Shown one piece after another: positions 7,989 to 16,755 of a stretch of 29,509 bases of DNA. The notes beneath the pieces were generated by a model. The model had not been told where the DNA came from, did not search any database, and saw only the letters and a program-made list of their open reading frames with translations. Where the stretch lies: NCBI GenBank assembly GCA_043819385.1, contig JBDREW010000021.1, positions 1-29,509 of the forward strand, written 5' to 3'. This DNA is from JBDREW01 sp043819385 (lineage in GTDB: Bacteria > Patescibacteriota > Minisyncoccia > Minisyncoccales > GWA2-38-27). Numbering within the stretch: position 1 is the stretch's first letter; every line of letters begins with the position of its first letter. The position numbers and the translations under genes were made by a program.

Positions 7989-10900
7989 ATGCATGTATCA
8001 GAATTAGAAGCTATTAGAATAAAACTTGCCTCACCAGAAGATATATTAAATTGGAGTAATGGTGAAGTAACAAAACCAGAGACAATTAATTATAGAACTC
8101 AGAAAGCTGAGAAAGATGGTCTTTTTTGTGAAAGAATTTTTGGACCAGAAAAAGATTATGAATGTTATTGTGGAAAATATAAAAGAATTCGTTACAAGGG
8201 TGTGGTTTGTGATAGATGTGGAGTAGAAGTGACAAAAGCATCAGTAAGGCGCGAAAGAATGGGTCATATAAAATTAGCTTGTCCGGTTTCTCATATTTGG
8301 TTTTTACGTGGAGTTCCTTCAAGAATGGGAGTTGTTTTAGATATGCCTATGTTGCAGATGGAAAAAGTAATATATTTTGCTGTTTATGTTGTAACAAAAG
8401 TTAATGAAGATATGAAACAAGAAACATTACAAAATATTGAAAAAGAATATAAAAGCAAACTAAAAAATCAAAAAGCAAATATTAAAAATAAAAAAGAATT
8501 AAAGGAAGCTGGAAATGAATTAAAATCAGCACGTGACGTAGCAAGAGAAGAAGTAAATTCTTTAAAGCTATTAAAGATTCTTTCAGAGATTGAATTTTAT
8601 GATTTTTCTTTGAAATATGGAGAAATTTTTGAAGCAGGTACAGGAGCTGAAACTTTATGGAAACTTTTTGAAAAAATTGATTTAAAAAAAGAAGTAGAAA
8701 AAATTCAAAAAGAATCTGAAACTGCGACTCCAATAATAAAAAGAAAAATGTTAAAAAGATTAGGTATTTTAAAAGCAATGCAGAGATCAGGGGTTAATCC
8801 ATCTTGGATGTTTCTAACAGTTATTCCTATCTTGCCTCCTGATTTAAGGCCAATGGTTCAATTAGATGGGGGGCGTTATGCTTCTTCTGATTTAAATGAT
8901 CTTTATAGAAGAGTAATAAATAGAAATAATCGTTTGAAATATTTATTAGAAATAAATGCTCCAGAAGTTATTGTAAGAAATGAAAAAAGAATGCTTCAAG
9001 AAGCAGTTGATGCTTTGATTGATAATAGTATGAGAAAAGGGGTTTTGACTACTGCGACTACTGGAGGAAGACGTCTTTTAAAATCATTAGCTGATATGTT
9101 GAAAGGAAAGCAGGGAAGATTTCGTCAAAATCTTTTAGGAAAAAGAGTAGATTATTCAGGAAGATCGGTAATTGTTGTTGGTCCTACATTAAAGCTTCAT
9201 CAATGTGGTTTACCTAAAAAAATGGCTTTAGAATTATTTAAGCCATTTGTAATAAAAAGAATTTTAGACAAGGAGCTTGCGTACAATGTAAGAGGAGCTT
9301 CAAAATTAATTGAACAGGAGACTGATGAGGTTTGGGAAAATTTAGAAGAGGTTGTAAAAGATAAAGCAGTATTATTAAATAGAGCTCCTACTCTTCATAG
9401 ATTAGGTATTCAGGCATTTAATCCAGTTTTGATTGAAGGAGAATCAATGCAGGTTCATCCTTTGGTTTGTAGAGCATTTAATGCTGACTTTGATGGTGAT
9501 CAAATGGCAGTTCATCTTCCTTTGAGTGAAGAAGCTCAAAAAGAAGCAAGAGAAATAATGTTATCTACTAAGAATTTATTAAAATCAGCAACTGGAACTC
9601 CAGTTGTTACACCAAGTCAGGATATTGTGCTTGGTTGTTATTGGTTAACTAAAATATTTCCAAAAGCGAAAGGAGAAGGAAAGGTTTTTTTAAATGCCGA
9701 TGAAGCGATATTAGCTTATGAATCAAATAATATTGATATAAGAGCTAAAATAAAAATACTTAATTATAAAAATAAAAAAGATTTAACAAGTTTATTTGAA
9801 ACTTCTTTGGGTAGGATTTTATTTAATGAATCATTGCCAGATGATTATAATTTTGTTGATGAATTAATAAATTCAAAAAAATTAGAAAGTATTGTTGCTA
9901 ATGTTATTGCAAATTATGATCAGGAAATAATTGAAGACACTTTAGACAAAATAAAAGATTTAGGATTCAAAAGTGCGACTATGTCTGGTGTTAGTTGGGG
10001 AATGGATGATTTGATTGTTCCAGTTGAAAAGAAAGGAATTATTGAAAGTGCAGAAAAAGAAATTGAAACAATAGAAAAACATTTTAAAAGAGGGCTTCTC
10101 TCAAAAGAAGAAAAAAGTAGTAAAGTAATTGAGGTTTGGACAAAAGCAAAATCTGAAATTGAGAAATTAGTTCCAAAAACTTTATCTGAGTTTAATTCAA
10201 TATTTACAATTATTGATGCAGGAGCAAGGGGTTCTTGGAGTCAGCCAGTTCAAATGGCTGGAATGAAAGGATTAGTTATTAATCCATCAGGTCAGATTAT
10301 TGAATTACCGATAAAGAGTTCTTTTAAAGAAGGATTTAATGTTTTGGAATATTTTATTTCTACTCATGGAGCAAGAAAAGGAACAGCAGATACAGCATTG
10401 CGTACTTCAACTGCAGGGTATTTAACTCGTCGTTTAGTTGATGTTTCTCACGATGTGATAACTTCAGAAAATGATTGTGGAGATAAAGAAGGATTTGAAA
10501 TATTCAGAAAAGATGCTGATGAGATAGGTCAAAGTTTTTCTCATAAAATTGTTGGGAAAACAATTTTAGAAGATATTAAAATAAAGAATAAAATAATTAT
10601 TAAAAAAGGAGAGATAATTGATTGGAAAACATCAAAGGAGATTGCTGAATCAGATATTGAAAAAATAAATGCTCGTTCTATGATAAGTTGTAAATCTATT
10701 CATGGTGTTTGTCAAAAATGTTATGGATGGGATTTGGGAGTAAATAAACCAGTTAAATTAGGAGAAGCAGTTGGGGTTTTGGCTGCTCAGGCAATAGGAG
10801 AACCAGGAACTCAATTAACAATGAGAACTTTTCATACTGGTGGTGTAGCAAGTAGTGCAGATATTACTTTTGGACTTCCAAGGGTTCAGGAAATTTTTGA

Positions 10901-11588
10901 AGCAAGAGTTCCAAAAGGAAAAGCAGAAATATCTCAAGTTAAAGGAAAAATAATAGATATAACTCCTGAAGGAATAATCAAAATTAGATCAGAAGAACCT
11001 CTTCCCGTTACTAAAAGTAAGACAAAAAAGAAAGAAGATAATGTTGTGGAATACAAGATACCATCTACAATGTCAATTATCGTTGAAAAAGGACAGGAGA
11101 TTGAAAGAGGGCAACAACTTTGTGAAGGTAATTTAGATTTAAAAGAATTGTTTAAATTAAAAGATATAGAACATACTCAAAGATATGTGTTAAAAGAAGT
11201 TCAAAGAATTTATGCATCTCAAGGTGCAGTTATTCATGATAAACATATTGAAGCAGTAATTAGACAAATGTTTTCTCGTGTAAAAATTAAAGATTCTGCA
11301 GATAGTTATTTTGCCAATGGAGATATAGTTGAAAAAGGAAAATTTCTTGAAGAGAATATTAGATTAAAAAAAGAAAAAAAGGAATTAGTAAAAGCAGTTA
11401 TTATTCTTCTTGGAATATCAAGAGTATCTCTTACTACAGATTCTTTCTTATCAGCTGCTTCTTTTCAAGAAACTTCAAGGGTATTGATAAAAGTATCATT
11501 AGAAGGAAAAGAAGATAGATTGCGAGGATTAAAGGAAAATGTAATAATTGGAAAGTTAATTCCTGCTGGTACTGGCTTTAAAAAATAG
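7989..11588 (+). CDS. rpoC: RNA polymerase beta' subunit
   Basis: RpoC carries the catalytic Mg2+ site. The NADFDGDQMAVH motif puts the three Asp ligands at residues 500, 502 and 504. The N-terminal zinc site is Cys59, Cys61, Cys74 and Cys77. The second zinc site lies in NDCGDKEG and the later SCKSIHGVCQKC segment. The bridge-helix and trigger-loop region AAQAIGEPGTQLTMRTFHTG is intact. The length of 1199 is close to Bacillus RpoC (about 1200). Residues about 155-190 form a Lys/Asn/Glu-rich insertion whose DNA (8461-8502) resembles the A-rich intergenic repeats. The start ATG has a purely A/T leader and gives a normal MHVSELEAIRIKLASPE start. Confidence 0.97.
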   Translation: MHVSELEAIRIKLASPEDILNWSNGEVTKPETINYRTQKAEKDGLFCERIFGPEKDYECYCGKYKRIRYKGVVCDRCGVEVTKASVRRERMGHIKLACPVSHIWFLRGVPSRMGVVLDMPMLQMEKVIYFAVYVVTKVNEDMKQETLQNIEKEYKSKLKNQKANIKNKKELKEAGNELKSARDVAREEVNSLKLLKILSEIEFYDFSLKYGEIFEAGTGAETLWKLFEKIDLKKEVEKIQKESETATPIIKRKMLKRLGILKAMQRSGVNPSWMFLTVIPILPPDLRPMVQLDGGRYASSDLNDLYRRVINRNNRLKYLLEINAPEVIVRNEKRMLQEAVDALIDNSMRKGVLTTATTGGRRLLKSLADMLKGKQGRFRQNLLGKRVDYSGRSVIVVGPTLKLHQCGLPKKMALELFKPFVIKRILDKELAYNVRGASKLIEQETDEVWENLEEVVKDKAVLLNRAPTLHRLGIQAFNPVLIEGESMQVHPLVCRAFNADFDGDQMAVHLPLSEEAQKEAREIMLSTKNLLKSATGTPVVTPSQDIVLGCYWLTKIFPKAKGEGKVFLNADEAILAYESNNIDIRAKIKILNYKNKKDLTSLFETSLGRILFNESLPDDYNFVDELINSKKLESIVANVIANYDQEIIEDTLDKIKDLGFKSATMSGVSWGMDDLIVPVEKKGIIESAEKEIETIEKHFKRGLLSKEEKSSKVIEVWTKAKSEIEKLVPKTLSEFNSIFTIIDAGARGSWSQPVQMAGMKGLVINPSGQIIELPIKSSFKEGFNVLEYFISTHGARKGTADTALRTSTAGYLTRRLVDVSHDVITSENDCGDKEGFEIFRKDADEIGQSFSHKIVGKTILEDIKIKNKIIIKKGEIIDWKTSKEIAESDIEKINARSMISCKSIHGVCQKCYGWDLGVNKPVKLGEAVGVLAAQAIGEPGTQLTMRTFHTGGVASSADITFGLPRVQEIFEARVPKGKAEISQVKGKIIDITPEGIIKIRSEEPLPVTKSKTKKKEDNVVEYKIPSTMSIIVEKGQEIERGQQLCEGNLDLKELFKLKDIEHTQRYVLKEVQRIYASQGAVIHDKHIEAVIRQMFSRVKIKDSADSYFANGDIVEKGKFLEENIRLKKEKKELVKAVIILLGISRVSLTTDSFLSAASFQETSRVLIKVSLEGKEDRLRGLKENVIIGKLIPAGTGFKK

Positions 11589-11657
11589 ACATAGATCTTT
11601 TAATAAGGTAGAATAAAGAAATAAAATAGAGACTTGCCCACAGTGCTTTGCAATCGA

Positions 11658-11714
11658 CCCGTCTACAACGATAGTATTTCGGGCAGGGCTAGTTCGCGTA
11701 GCGATGCAGGCGGG
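11658..11714. repeat. dispersed palindromic repeat, family B, copy 1
   Basis: Arms CCCGTCT (11658-11664) and AGGCGGG (11708-11714) pair with one G-U. Inside are ACAACG and TTCGCGTAGCGATGC, which also occur in the copy before trpS (19992-20027). This copy has about 22 extra bases between those two blocks. It is markedly more GC-rich than the rpoC and ftsK genes around it. Confidence 0.75.
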
Positions 11715-11768
11715 TAATAAACAATAAGTAGCAAAAAATTACTATTTTTTATTTATTGTTTGTTTATT

Positions 11769-14015
11769 ATGGGTAGAAAAAAGAAAAAGAAAAATAAAAA
11801 TAAAGGCCTTATTAAAGAAAAGATGAGAGGCAAGTTTTCACTTCCAAATGAAACAAAACAATGGATTTTGGGGATTTTATTAGTGCTTTTAGCAGTAATA
11901 ATTTCTTTAAGTTTTTTTGGAAAATCTGGAATAGCGGGAGATTATTTTATTAGGATCTCTCGTTTTTTAATTGGTGAAACTATTTTTATAATCCCATTGA
12001 TTTTTATTTTAGGAGCTTTAATATTTTTGATTAAAAAACAAGATGTAAAAGAAAAAAAAGTATTTTGGCCAATAATTTTAGCTATATTATTTTTAATTTT
12101 GGGAATATCTGGTATTTTAGCAATTTTTAATACTCATATTAAGCAGGGTGGTTGGGTAGGATATGTTTTAAGTTGGCCATTTTTAGAATATTTTGGTTTT
12201 TGGGCATCTTTGTTTATTTTTTTAACCCCTATTATTATAGGAGGTTTAATTTTTTGGCAATTTTTATATCCTTTCAGTAAAAAGAAACAAGCATCTTCTA
12301 ATAATGAAGAAGAAAAAGATACTTTGATTGTTGATGCTCCTCAAAAAACTTCTATTATAAAAAAAATATTTGCCCCAAAGTTTAAAGTTGAAAAAATTTC
12401 TTCTGATTTAGATATTCCAAAAGAACAAGAGGAACAAATAGATAATATAAAATTGGAAACTAAATCAATAATAGGAACAAAAGTTTTTTCATATAGACCA
12501 CCTCCTATTAATTTTCTTGAAAAACAAAAAGGAATACCAAATAGTGGAGATACAAAAGTAAATGCTGATATTATTAAAAAAACATTACAGCATTTTGGTA
12601 TTGAAGTTACAATGTCAGAAATAAATATTGGTCCTACAGTTACTCAATATTCATTTAAACCGGCTGAAGGTATTAAATTATCTAAAATAACAGGTCTTTC
12701 GAATGATTTATCATTAGCTTTAGCGAGTCATCCAATTAGAATTGAAGCACCTATTCCAGGAAGATCTTTAGTCGGAGTTGAAATTCCTAATAAAATAAGA
12801 GCTCAAGTTGGTTTGCGTGATTTAATTGAAAATCCAGGTTTTCAAAAGTCTTCAGCAAATTTATTGATTCCATTAGGAAAAGATGTTTCTGGATTTCCAG
12901 TTTATACAGACTTAACAAAAATGCCTCATATGTTAGTAGCTGGAAGTACTGGAACAGGAAAAACGATATTTCTAAATTCTTTAATTTTATCACTTTTATA
13001 TCAACCAAGTACATCTGTTAAAAGTGCTAGCCCTGAACATTTACGGCTTATTTTGATAGATCCTAAAAGAGTTGAATTTCCAGTTTTTGGTAGTTTGCCT
13101 CATCTTTTATGTCCTATTATCTATAATGCTACTCAAACTGTAAATGCAATGAAATGGTTAACTGGAGAAATGGAAAGAAGATTTGATGTGTTAGCAGAAG
13201 AGCAGGTAAGAGACATAGGAGGTTTTAATGAAAAAGCTTTAAGAGATGGAGTAGAACCATTGCCTTTTATAGTAGTTATTATTGATGAATTAGCTGATTT
13301 AATGATGACAAAAGGTAGAGAGATAGAATCTGGAATTGTAAGGTTGGCTCAAATGGCAAGAGCGGTTGGTATTCATTTAGTAATAGCGACCCAAAGACCA
13401 TCAGTTGAAGTAATTACTGGTCTTATTAAAGCAAATATAATATCAAGAGTTTCTTTTCAAGTTGCTTCACAGATTGATTCAAGAACAATTTTAGATACTT
13501 CTGGAGCTGAAAAATTATTAGGAAGTGGAGACCTTCTTTTTATCTCAGCTTTAGTTCCTAAACCAAAAAGAATTCAAGGGGCATATATTTCAGAAAAAGA
13601 AGTAAGGAAAGTTGTTAAAAGTATATCTATTGAAGAGGGGAATGTAGAAGATGGAATGGATCAGGAATTAATTGAAGAATTGAAAAATGGGTTTGAAAAT
13701 CCGGAGAAAGAATCAACAGATTCTTATATAGAAACGGAAAATGATCCTCTTTTTGAAGATGCAAAAGCATTAGTAATTGAATCAAAAAAAGCATCAGCTT
13801 CTTTATTACAAAGAAGATTACGTCTTGGATATGCACGTGCTGCAAGATTAATTGATGTTTTAGAAAGTAAAGGTATTGTTGGTCCATCAGATGGAGCAAA
13901 GCCAAGACAAGTATATGGAGATGTTGGAGATGTTGGAGATGAGATACCTGATAATTTAGAAGAAATAAGTGGGATAGAAGAAACAAGCAAAGATGGAGAT
14001 TGGGAAAAAATATAA
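11769..14015 (+). CDS. ftsK: FtsK/SpoIIIE DNA translocase
   Basis: FtsK pumps DNA at the division septum and helps resolve sister chromosomes. The 748-residue protein has a Lys-rich start, about four membrane helices (residues about 25-165), a variable linker, and the translocase motor. Walker A is GSTGTGKT at 392-399, followed by IDPKRVEF, the Walker B-like IIDELADLMM and ATQRPSVEVITG. Residues about 658-715 are the winged-helix gamma domain that reads oriented DNA signals (LLQRRLRLGYARAARLID). It ends in an acidic tail with a GDVGDVGD repeat. The length is near that of Bacillus SpoIIIE, without the long Pro/Gln linker of E. coli FtsK. A TTG three codons upstream is in frame, but the ATG in TTTATTATG fits the leader style here. 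Confidence 0.95.
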   Translation: MGRKKKKKNKNKGLIKEKMRGKFSLPNETKQWILGILLVLLAVIISLSFFGKSGIAGDYFIRISRFLIGETIFIIPLIFILGALIFLIKKQDVKEKKVFWPIILAILFLILGISGILAIFNTHIKQGGWVGYVLSWPFLEYFGFWASLFIFLTPIIIGGLIFWQFLYPFSKKKQASSNNEEEKDTLIVDAPQKTSIIKKIFAPKFKVEKISSDLDIPKEQEEQIDNIKLETKSIIGTKVFSYRPPPINFLEKQKGIPNSGDTKVNADIIKKTLQHFGIEVTMSEINIGPTVTQYSFKPAEGIKLSKITGLSNDLSLALASHPIRIEAPIPGRSLVGVEIPNKIRAQVGLRDLIENPGFQKSSANLLIPLGKDVSGFPVYTDLTKMPHMLVAGSTGTGKTIFLNSLILSLLYQPSTSVKSASPEHLRLILIDPKRVEFPVFGSLPHLLCPIIYNATQTVNAMKWLTGEMERRFDVLAEEQVRDIGGFNEKALRDGVEPLPFIVVIIDELADLMMTKGREIESGIVRLAQMARAVGIHLVIATQRPSVEVITGLIKANIISRVSFQVASQIDSRTILDTSGAEKLLGSGDLLFISALVPKPKRIQGAYISEKEVRKVVKSISIEEGNVEDGMDQELIEELKNGFENPEKESTDSYIETENDPLFEDAKALVIESKKASASLLQRRLRLGYARAARLIDVLESKGIVGPSDGAKPRQVYGDVGDVGDEIPDNLEEISGIEETSKDGDWEKI

Positions 14016-14118
14016 TAGTAAAATCAAAAATCAAAAATCAAAATGGGAAAAAAGGGGGAAGATGGGAAGAGCCAGATTTTAAAAAGTTATGAGTTTCAAG
14101 TTATGAGTTTTAATAGTA

Positions 14119-14150
14119 GAGGTCGGGTCTCGGGAGAAGAGAGAGAAGTT
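14119..14150. repeat. dispersed palindromic repeat, family A, shortened copy 3
   Basis: GAGGTCGGGTCTCGGG joins the left arm directly to the CTCGGGAGA segment that normally follows the right arm, as if the centre had been deleted. It lies about 100 bases after ftsK and 22 before recA. Just upstream are AAAATCAAAAATC repeats and two copies of AGTTATGAGTTT. Confidence 0.7.
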
Positions 14151-14172
14151 AGAAATCTAAAATAATAAATTT

Positions 14173-15177
14173 ATGTTTAAAGAAAAAAAAGTAAAAGAAG
14201 AAAAGAAAATAGGAGTAGATTTACAGGAAGCAATTGATGAAATAAAACAGCGTTTTGGCGAGGGCTCTATTATGAAATTGAAAGACGCTAAAAAAGTTGA
14301 TGTTGATGTTATTCCAACTGGTTCTATTTCTCTTGATATAGCATTAGGAGTTAATGGAATTCCGAGAGGTAGGGTAATTGAGATTTTCGGGCCTGAATCT
14401 AGTGGAAAAACAACTTTGGCATTACATATCATAAGTGAAGCACAGAAAAAAGGAGGAACTAGTGCTTTTATTGATGCTGAGCATGCATTAGATCCTGATT
14501 ATGCTCAAAAAATAGGAGTAAATGTTAATGAACTTTTAATTTCTCAACCAGATTCAGGCGAAGAAGCATTACAGATTGTTGAAAGTTTAGTAAGGTCAAA
14601 TCAAGTAGATGTAATTGTTATTGATTCTGTAGCGGCTTTAACTCCTAAGGCCGAAATTGCAGGAGAAATGGGAGATTTTAGAATAGGACTTCAAGCAAGA
14701 TTAATGTCGTCTGCTTTAAGAAAATTATCTGCGATTGCGGCTAAATCAAAAACATCTATTATTTTTTTAAATCAAATTAGAATGAAAATTGGAGTAGTAT
14801 TTGGAAATCCAGAAGTTACCACAGGAGGATTAGCATTAAAATTTTATTCTTCTGTTAGAATTAATTTAAGAAGAAGTGCTCAGATTAAAAAAGGAGATGA
14901 AATTGTTGGTAATAGAGTAAAAGTAAAAATAGACAAAAATAAAGTAGCAGCTCCTTTTAAAACTACAGAGTTTGATATTTATTATAACGAAGGAATTTCT
15001 TATTTTGCAGATATTATAAATCTTGGATTAAATAACGGAATTGTTAAAAAGTCAGGAAGTTGGTTTCAATACGCTGATATAAAATTAGGTCAGGGGATGG
15101 ACGGAGCAAAAACATTTTTAAAAGAAAATCCTAAGATAGTAAAAGAAATTAAAAAATCTATTATGGAACAAGTATGA
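14173..15177 (+). CDS. recA: recombinase RecA
   Basis: RecA forms filaments on single-stranded DNA and catalyses strand exchange and the SOS co-protease reaction. The 334 residues include Walker A GPESSGKT (about 73-80), the MAW-type DAEHALDP segment, VIVIDSVAALTPKAEIAGE as Walker B and loop L1 region, and LNQIRMKIGV before the L2 segment GNPEVTTGGLALKFY. It is slightly shorter than E. coli RecA (353), mostly at the C-terminus, where the acidic regulatory tail is missing and the protein ends KKSIMEQV. It ends in TGA, so TGA is a stop in this organism. No LexA-type box or clear promoter was seen in the spacer; transcription from ftsK is plausible. Confidence 0.97.
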   Translation: MFKEKKVKEEKKIGVDLQEAIDEIKQRFGEGSIMKLKDAKKVDVDVIPTGSISLDIALGVNGIPRGRVIEIFGPESSGKTTLALHIISEAQKKGGTSAFIDAEHALDPDYAQKIGVNVNELLISQPDSGEEALQIVESLVRSNQVDVIVIDSVAALTPKAEIAGEMGDFRIGLQARLMSSALRKLSAIAAKSKTSIIFLNQIRMKIGVVFGNPEVTTGGLALKFYSSVRINLRRSAQIKKGDEIVGNRVKVKIDKNKVAAPFKTTEFDIYYNEGISYFADIINLGLNNGIVKKSGSWFQYADIKLGQGMDGAKTFLKENPKIVKEIKKSIMEQV

Positions 15178-15278
15178 AAAATAAAAAATCAAAAATTAAA
15201 TATTAAAAATCAAAATGATAAATTAAAAATTAAAATTAAAGGGAGAGAAAGAAAAAGATCGTGAATAGAGACAAAAAG

Positions 15279-15305
15279 AAAAAATCCGCGGAAGCGGATT
15301 TTTTT
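15279..15305. terminator. bidirectional terminator between recA and rpsR
   Basis: ATCCGC (15284-15289), loop GGAA, GCGGAT (15294-15299) is flanked by an A-run on the left and a T-run on the right. It can stop transcription from recA on the plus strand and from rpsR on the minus strand. The stem is the same as in the RNase J terminator at 20610-20625. Confidence 0.9.
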
Positions 15306-15308
15306 AAA

Positions 15309-15338
15309 TATCTAATATCTAATACTTAATACTTAATA
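15309..15338. repeat. heptanucleotide tandem repeat, locus 1
   Basis: TATCTAA x2, then TACTTAA x2 and a partial unit lie directly against the end of rpsR. The same heptamer occurs at 20632-20651 and, in long form, at 22350-22416. Confidence 0.8.
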
Positions 15339-15536
15339 CTATTTTTCTATGGCGGAGAGGAGTCCAATGTGTCTTGCACGTTTTACTGCTTTTGCGAAAT
15401 GTCTTTGATGTTTAGCACAAAGACCAGTCTTAGTTCTAGACCTTATTTTACCTAAACCAGAGATAAAATTTTTAAGAGTTTCAATGTCTTTAAAATCAAT
15501 CTCTTTTATATTTCTTTGACAAAAATGACAATCCAT
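15339..15536 (-). CDS. rpsR: 30S ribosomal protein S18
   Basis: S18 binds S6 on the 30S platform. The 65 residues include the conserved core FISGLGKIRSRTKTGLC and a basic C-terminal helix with KRARHIGLL. Cys3, Cys6, Cys40 and His43 form a CxxC plus CxxH set, so this is the zinc-binding (C+) paralogue type. The protein is short because it lacks an N-terminal extension. It is the last gene of rpsF-ssb-rpsR; rplI, which follows rpsR in many bacteria, is absent here. Confidence 0.95.
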   Translation of the reverse strand: MDCHFCQRNIKEIDFKDIETLKNFISGLGKIRSRTKTGLCAKHQRHFAKAVKRARHIGLLSAIEK

Positions 15537-15615
15537 AATATTTAAATAATTTTCAATTTTTAATTTTTAAACATTTATTATTATTTTCTTTTATTGAGAA
15601 TTCGTTATAAATTCT

Positions 15616-16140
15616 TTAAAAGGGTATGTTTTTAACGTCTATTTCTTCTTCTCCTTGTTGTTCTGATTGGGTAAGAGACGGATTATTTTCATCTTTGATT
15701 ATTGGGCTTCCTTCTTCAATAATTGGAATTTCTTCTGTTTGTATCTCAGCTTTTGGTGTTACTGGAGTAAATCCTTGTTGAGGTTGATTAGTTGACGATT
15801 GTATATTTGAGGATCTTGGTCCCATTTGAATATTGTCTCCAATAATTTCGGTTTTATATTTTTTATTTCCAGCTTGATCTTGCCATGATCTTGTTTGAAC
15901 TCTTCCTTCAATTAAAATTAAACTTCCTTTATTTAAATATTGAGAGGCAATTTCAGCCAATCTTCTCCATAAAACAATATTATGAAATTCTGTTTGTTCT
16001 TTTTTTTGATTTGTTTCTCTATCATTCCATACTCTATTAGTTGCTAATCCAAAACTGCAAACAGTTTGCCCATTTGGAGTTGTTCTTGTTTCTGGGTTTT
16101 GAGTAAGTCGTCCTATAAGAAATACTTTATTTAAATTCAT
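15616..16140 (-). CDS. ssb: single-stranded DNA-binding protein
   Basis: SSB coats single-stranded DNA during replication and repair. Residues 1 to about 105 are the OB fold, with NKVFLIGRLTQNPETRTTPN at the start, FHNIVLWRRLAEIASQYLNKG in the middle and IEGRVQTRSWQDQ near its end. Residues about 110-165 are a Gln/Pro/Glu-rich disordered linker. The C-terminal tip ends in NIPF, preceded by EEEIDVK, matching the acidic partner-binding tip of the family (DDIPF in E. coli). At 174 residues it is close to the E. coli length of 178. It lies 25 bases after rpsF and 79 before rpsR, in the classic S6-SSB-S18 operon order. Confidence 0.96.
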   Translation of the reverse strand: MNLNKVFLIGRLTQNPETRTTPNGQTVCSFGLATNRVWNDRETNQKKEQTEFHNIVLWRRLAEIASQYLNKGSLILIEGRVQTRSWQDQAGNKKYKTEIIGDNIQMGPRSSNIQSSTNQPQQGFTPVTPKAEIQTEEIPIIEEGSPIIKDENNPSLTQSEQQGEEEIDVKNIPF

Positions 16141-16165
16141 AAAAATATGATATTAATAATTTATT

Positions 16166-16615
16166 TTAACTATTTAATATTTCTTCAATTTTTTTATCTA
16201 TTTCTTTTAATTCAATTTTTTGATGTTTTTCAGGTTTTGATTTAGAGATTATAGGTTTAATTGATTCAATTTGATTTTCTATAGATTTTTCTAAAGATTC
16301 TTTTTTAATTTTTATTTTTTTCTCTTTTCTTTGTTGTTTGATTATAATCGTATGTCTAAGAATTTTGTTTTCTGATTTTAATTTTTGTTCAAATTCTTTT
16401 AGTTTGTCTGGGTTTAATTGAAAATTTATATTAGCTAAAAAAACTTGATTTTTATTTTTTATATTATAACCAAGTTTTTTTTTAATAAGATTAGATATTT
16501 TTTCTATTATCCCTTCATTTTTTGATATAAAATTATTTATTTTTTCTAATAAATCTTTTATTTCTTCTTCAGAAAATTCTTGGGATATAAGACAAGTTAA
16601 TTCGTAATTCTTCAT
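16166..16615 (-). CDS. rpsF: 30S ribosomal protein S6 with a long charged C-terminal extension
   Basis: S6 pairs with S18 on the 30S platform. Residues 1-95 follow the S6 fold, with MKNYELTCLIS at the start, a KKLGYNIKNKNQVFLANINF strand segment and the HTIII strand. Residues about 96-149 form a Lys/Glu/Ile-rich extension, probably a charged helix, that typical S6 proteins of about 95-100 residues lack. It is the first gene of the minus-strand operon, 27 bases from the predicted transcription start. No Shine-Dalgarno sequence precedes the ATG. Identification rests on the N-terminus and operon position. Confidence 0.9.
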   Translation of the reverse strand: MKNYELTCLISQEFSEEEIKDLLEKINNFISKNEGIIEKISNLIKKKLGYNIKNKNQVFLANINFQLNPDKLKEFEQKLKSENKILRHTIIIKQQRKEKKIKIKKESLEKSIENQIESIKPIISKSKPEKHQKIELKEIDKKIEEILNS

Positions 16616-16648
16616 AAAAATTATAATATGAATTAAGTGATTATTAAT

Positions 16649-16677
16649 ATATTAGCAATTAAAATCTGATTGGTCAA
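16649..16677 (-). promoter_or_regulatory. promoter of rpsF-ssb-rpsR
   Basis: On the minus strand, -35 TTGACC (16677-16672), a 17-base spacer and -10 TAATAT (16654-16649) precede rpsF by about 33 bases. The divergent phosphohexomutase shares this spacer. Two TATAAT hexamers on the plus strand (16684-16689 and 16704-16709) could be its -10, but neither has a good -35. Confidence 0.75.
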
Positions 16678-16755
16678 GTGTTTTATAATATTATTGATTA
16701 TGATATAATATTTTATGTAATAAATTTTTGTTTATTATTAAAAATAAAAGAAATT

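Noticed and set aside
8216..8404. Open frame of about 60 codons inside rpoC
   Set aside because: It lies wholly within the conserved zinc-finger region of rpoC, in another frame, with no recognisable protein features.
13627..14034. Long minus-strand frames opposite the ftsK 3' end
   Set aside because: The products are His/Leu/Phe-rich, as expected for the complement of A-rich coding DNA; ftsK itself is certain.
16678..16755. Upstream GTG extension of the phosphohexomutase
   Set aside because: The added residues come from the A/T-rich promoter region; the ATG at 16756 fits the gene-start style here.
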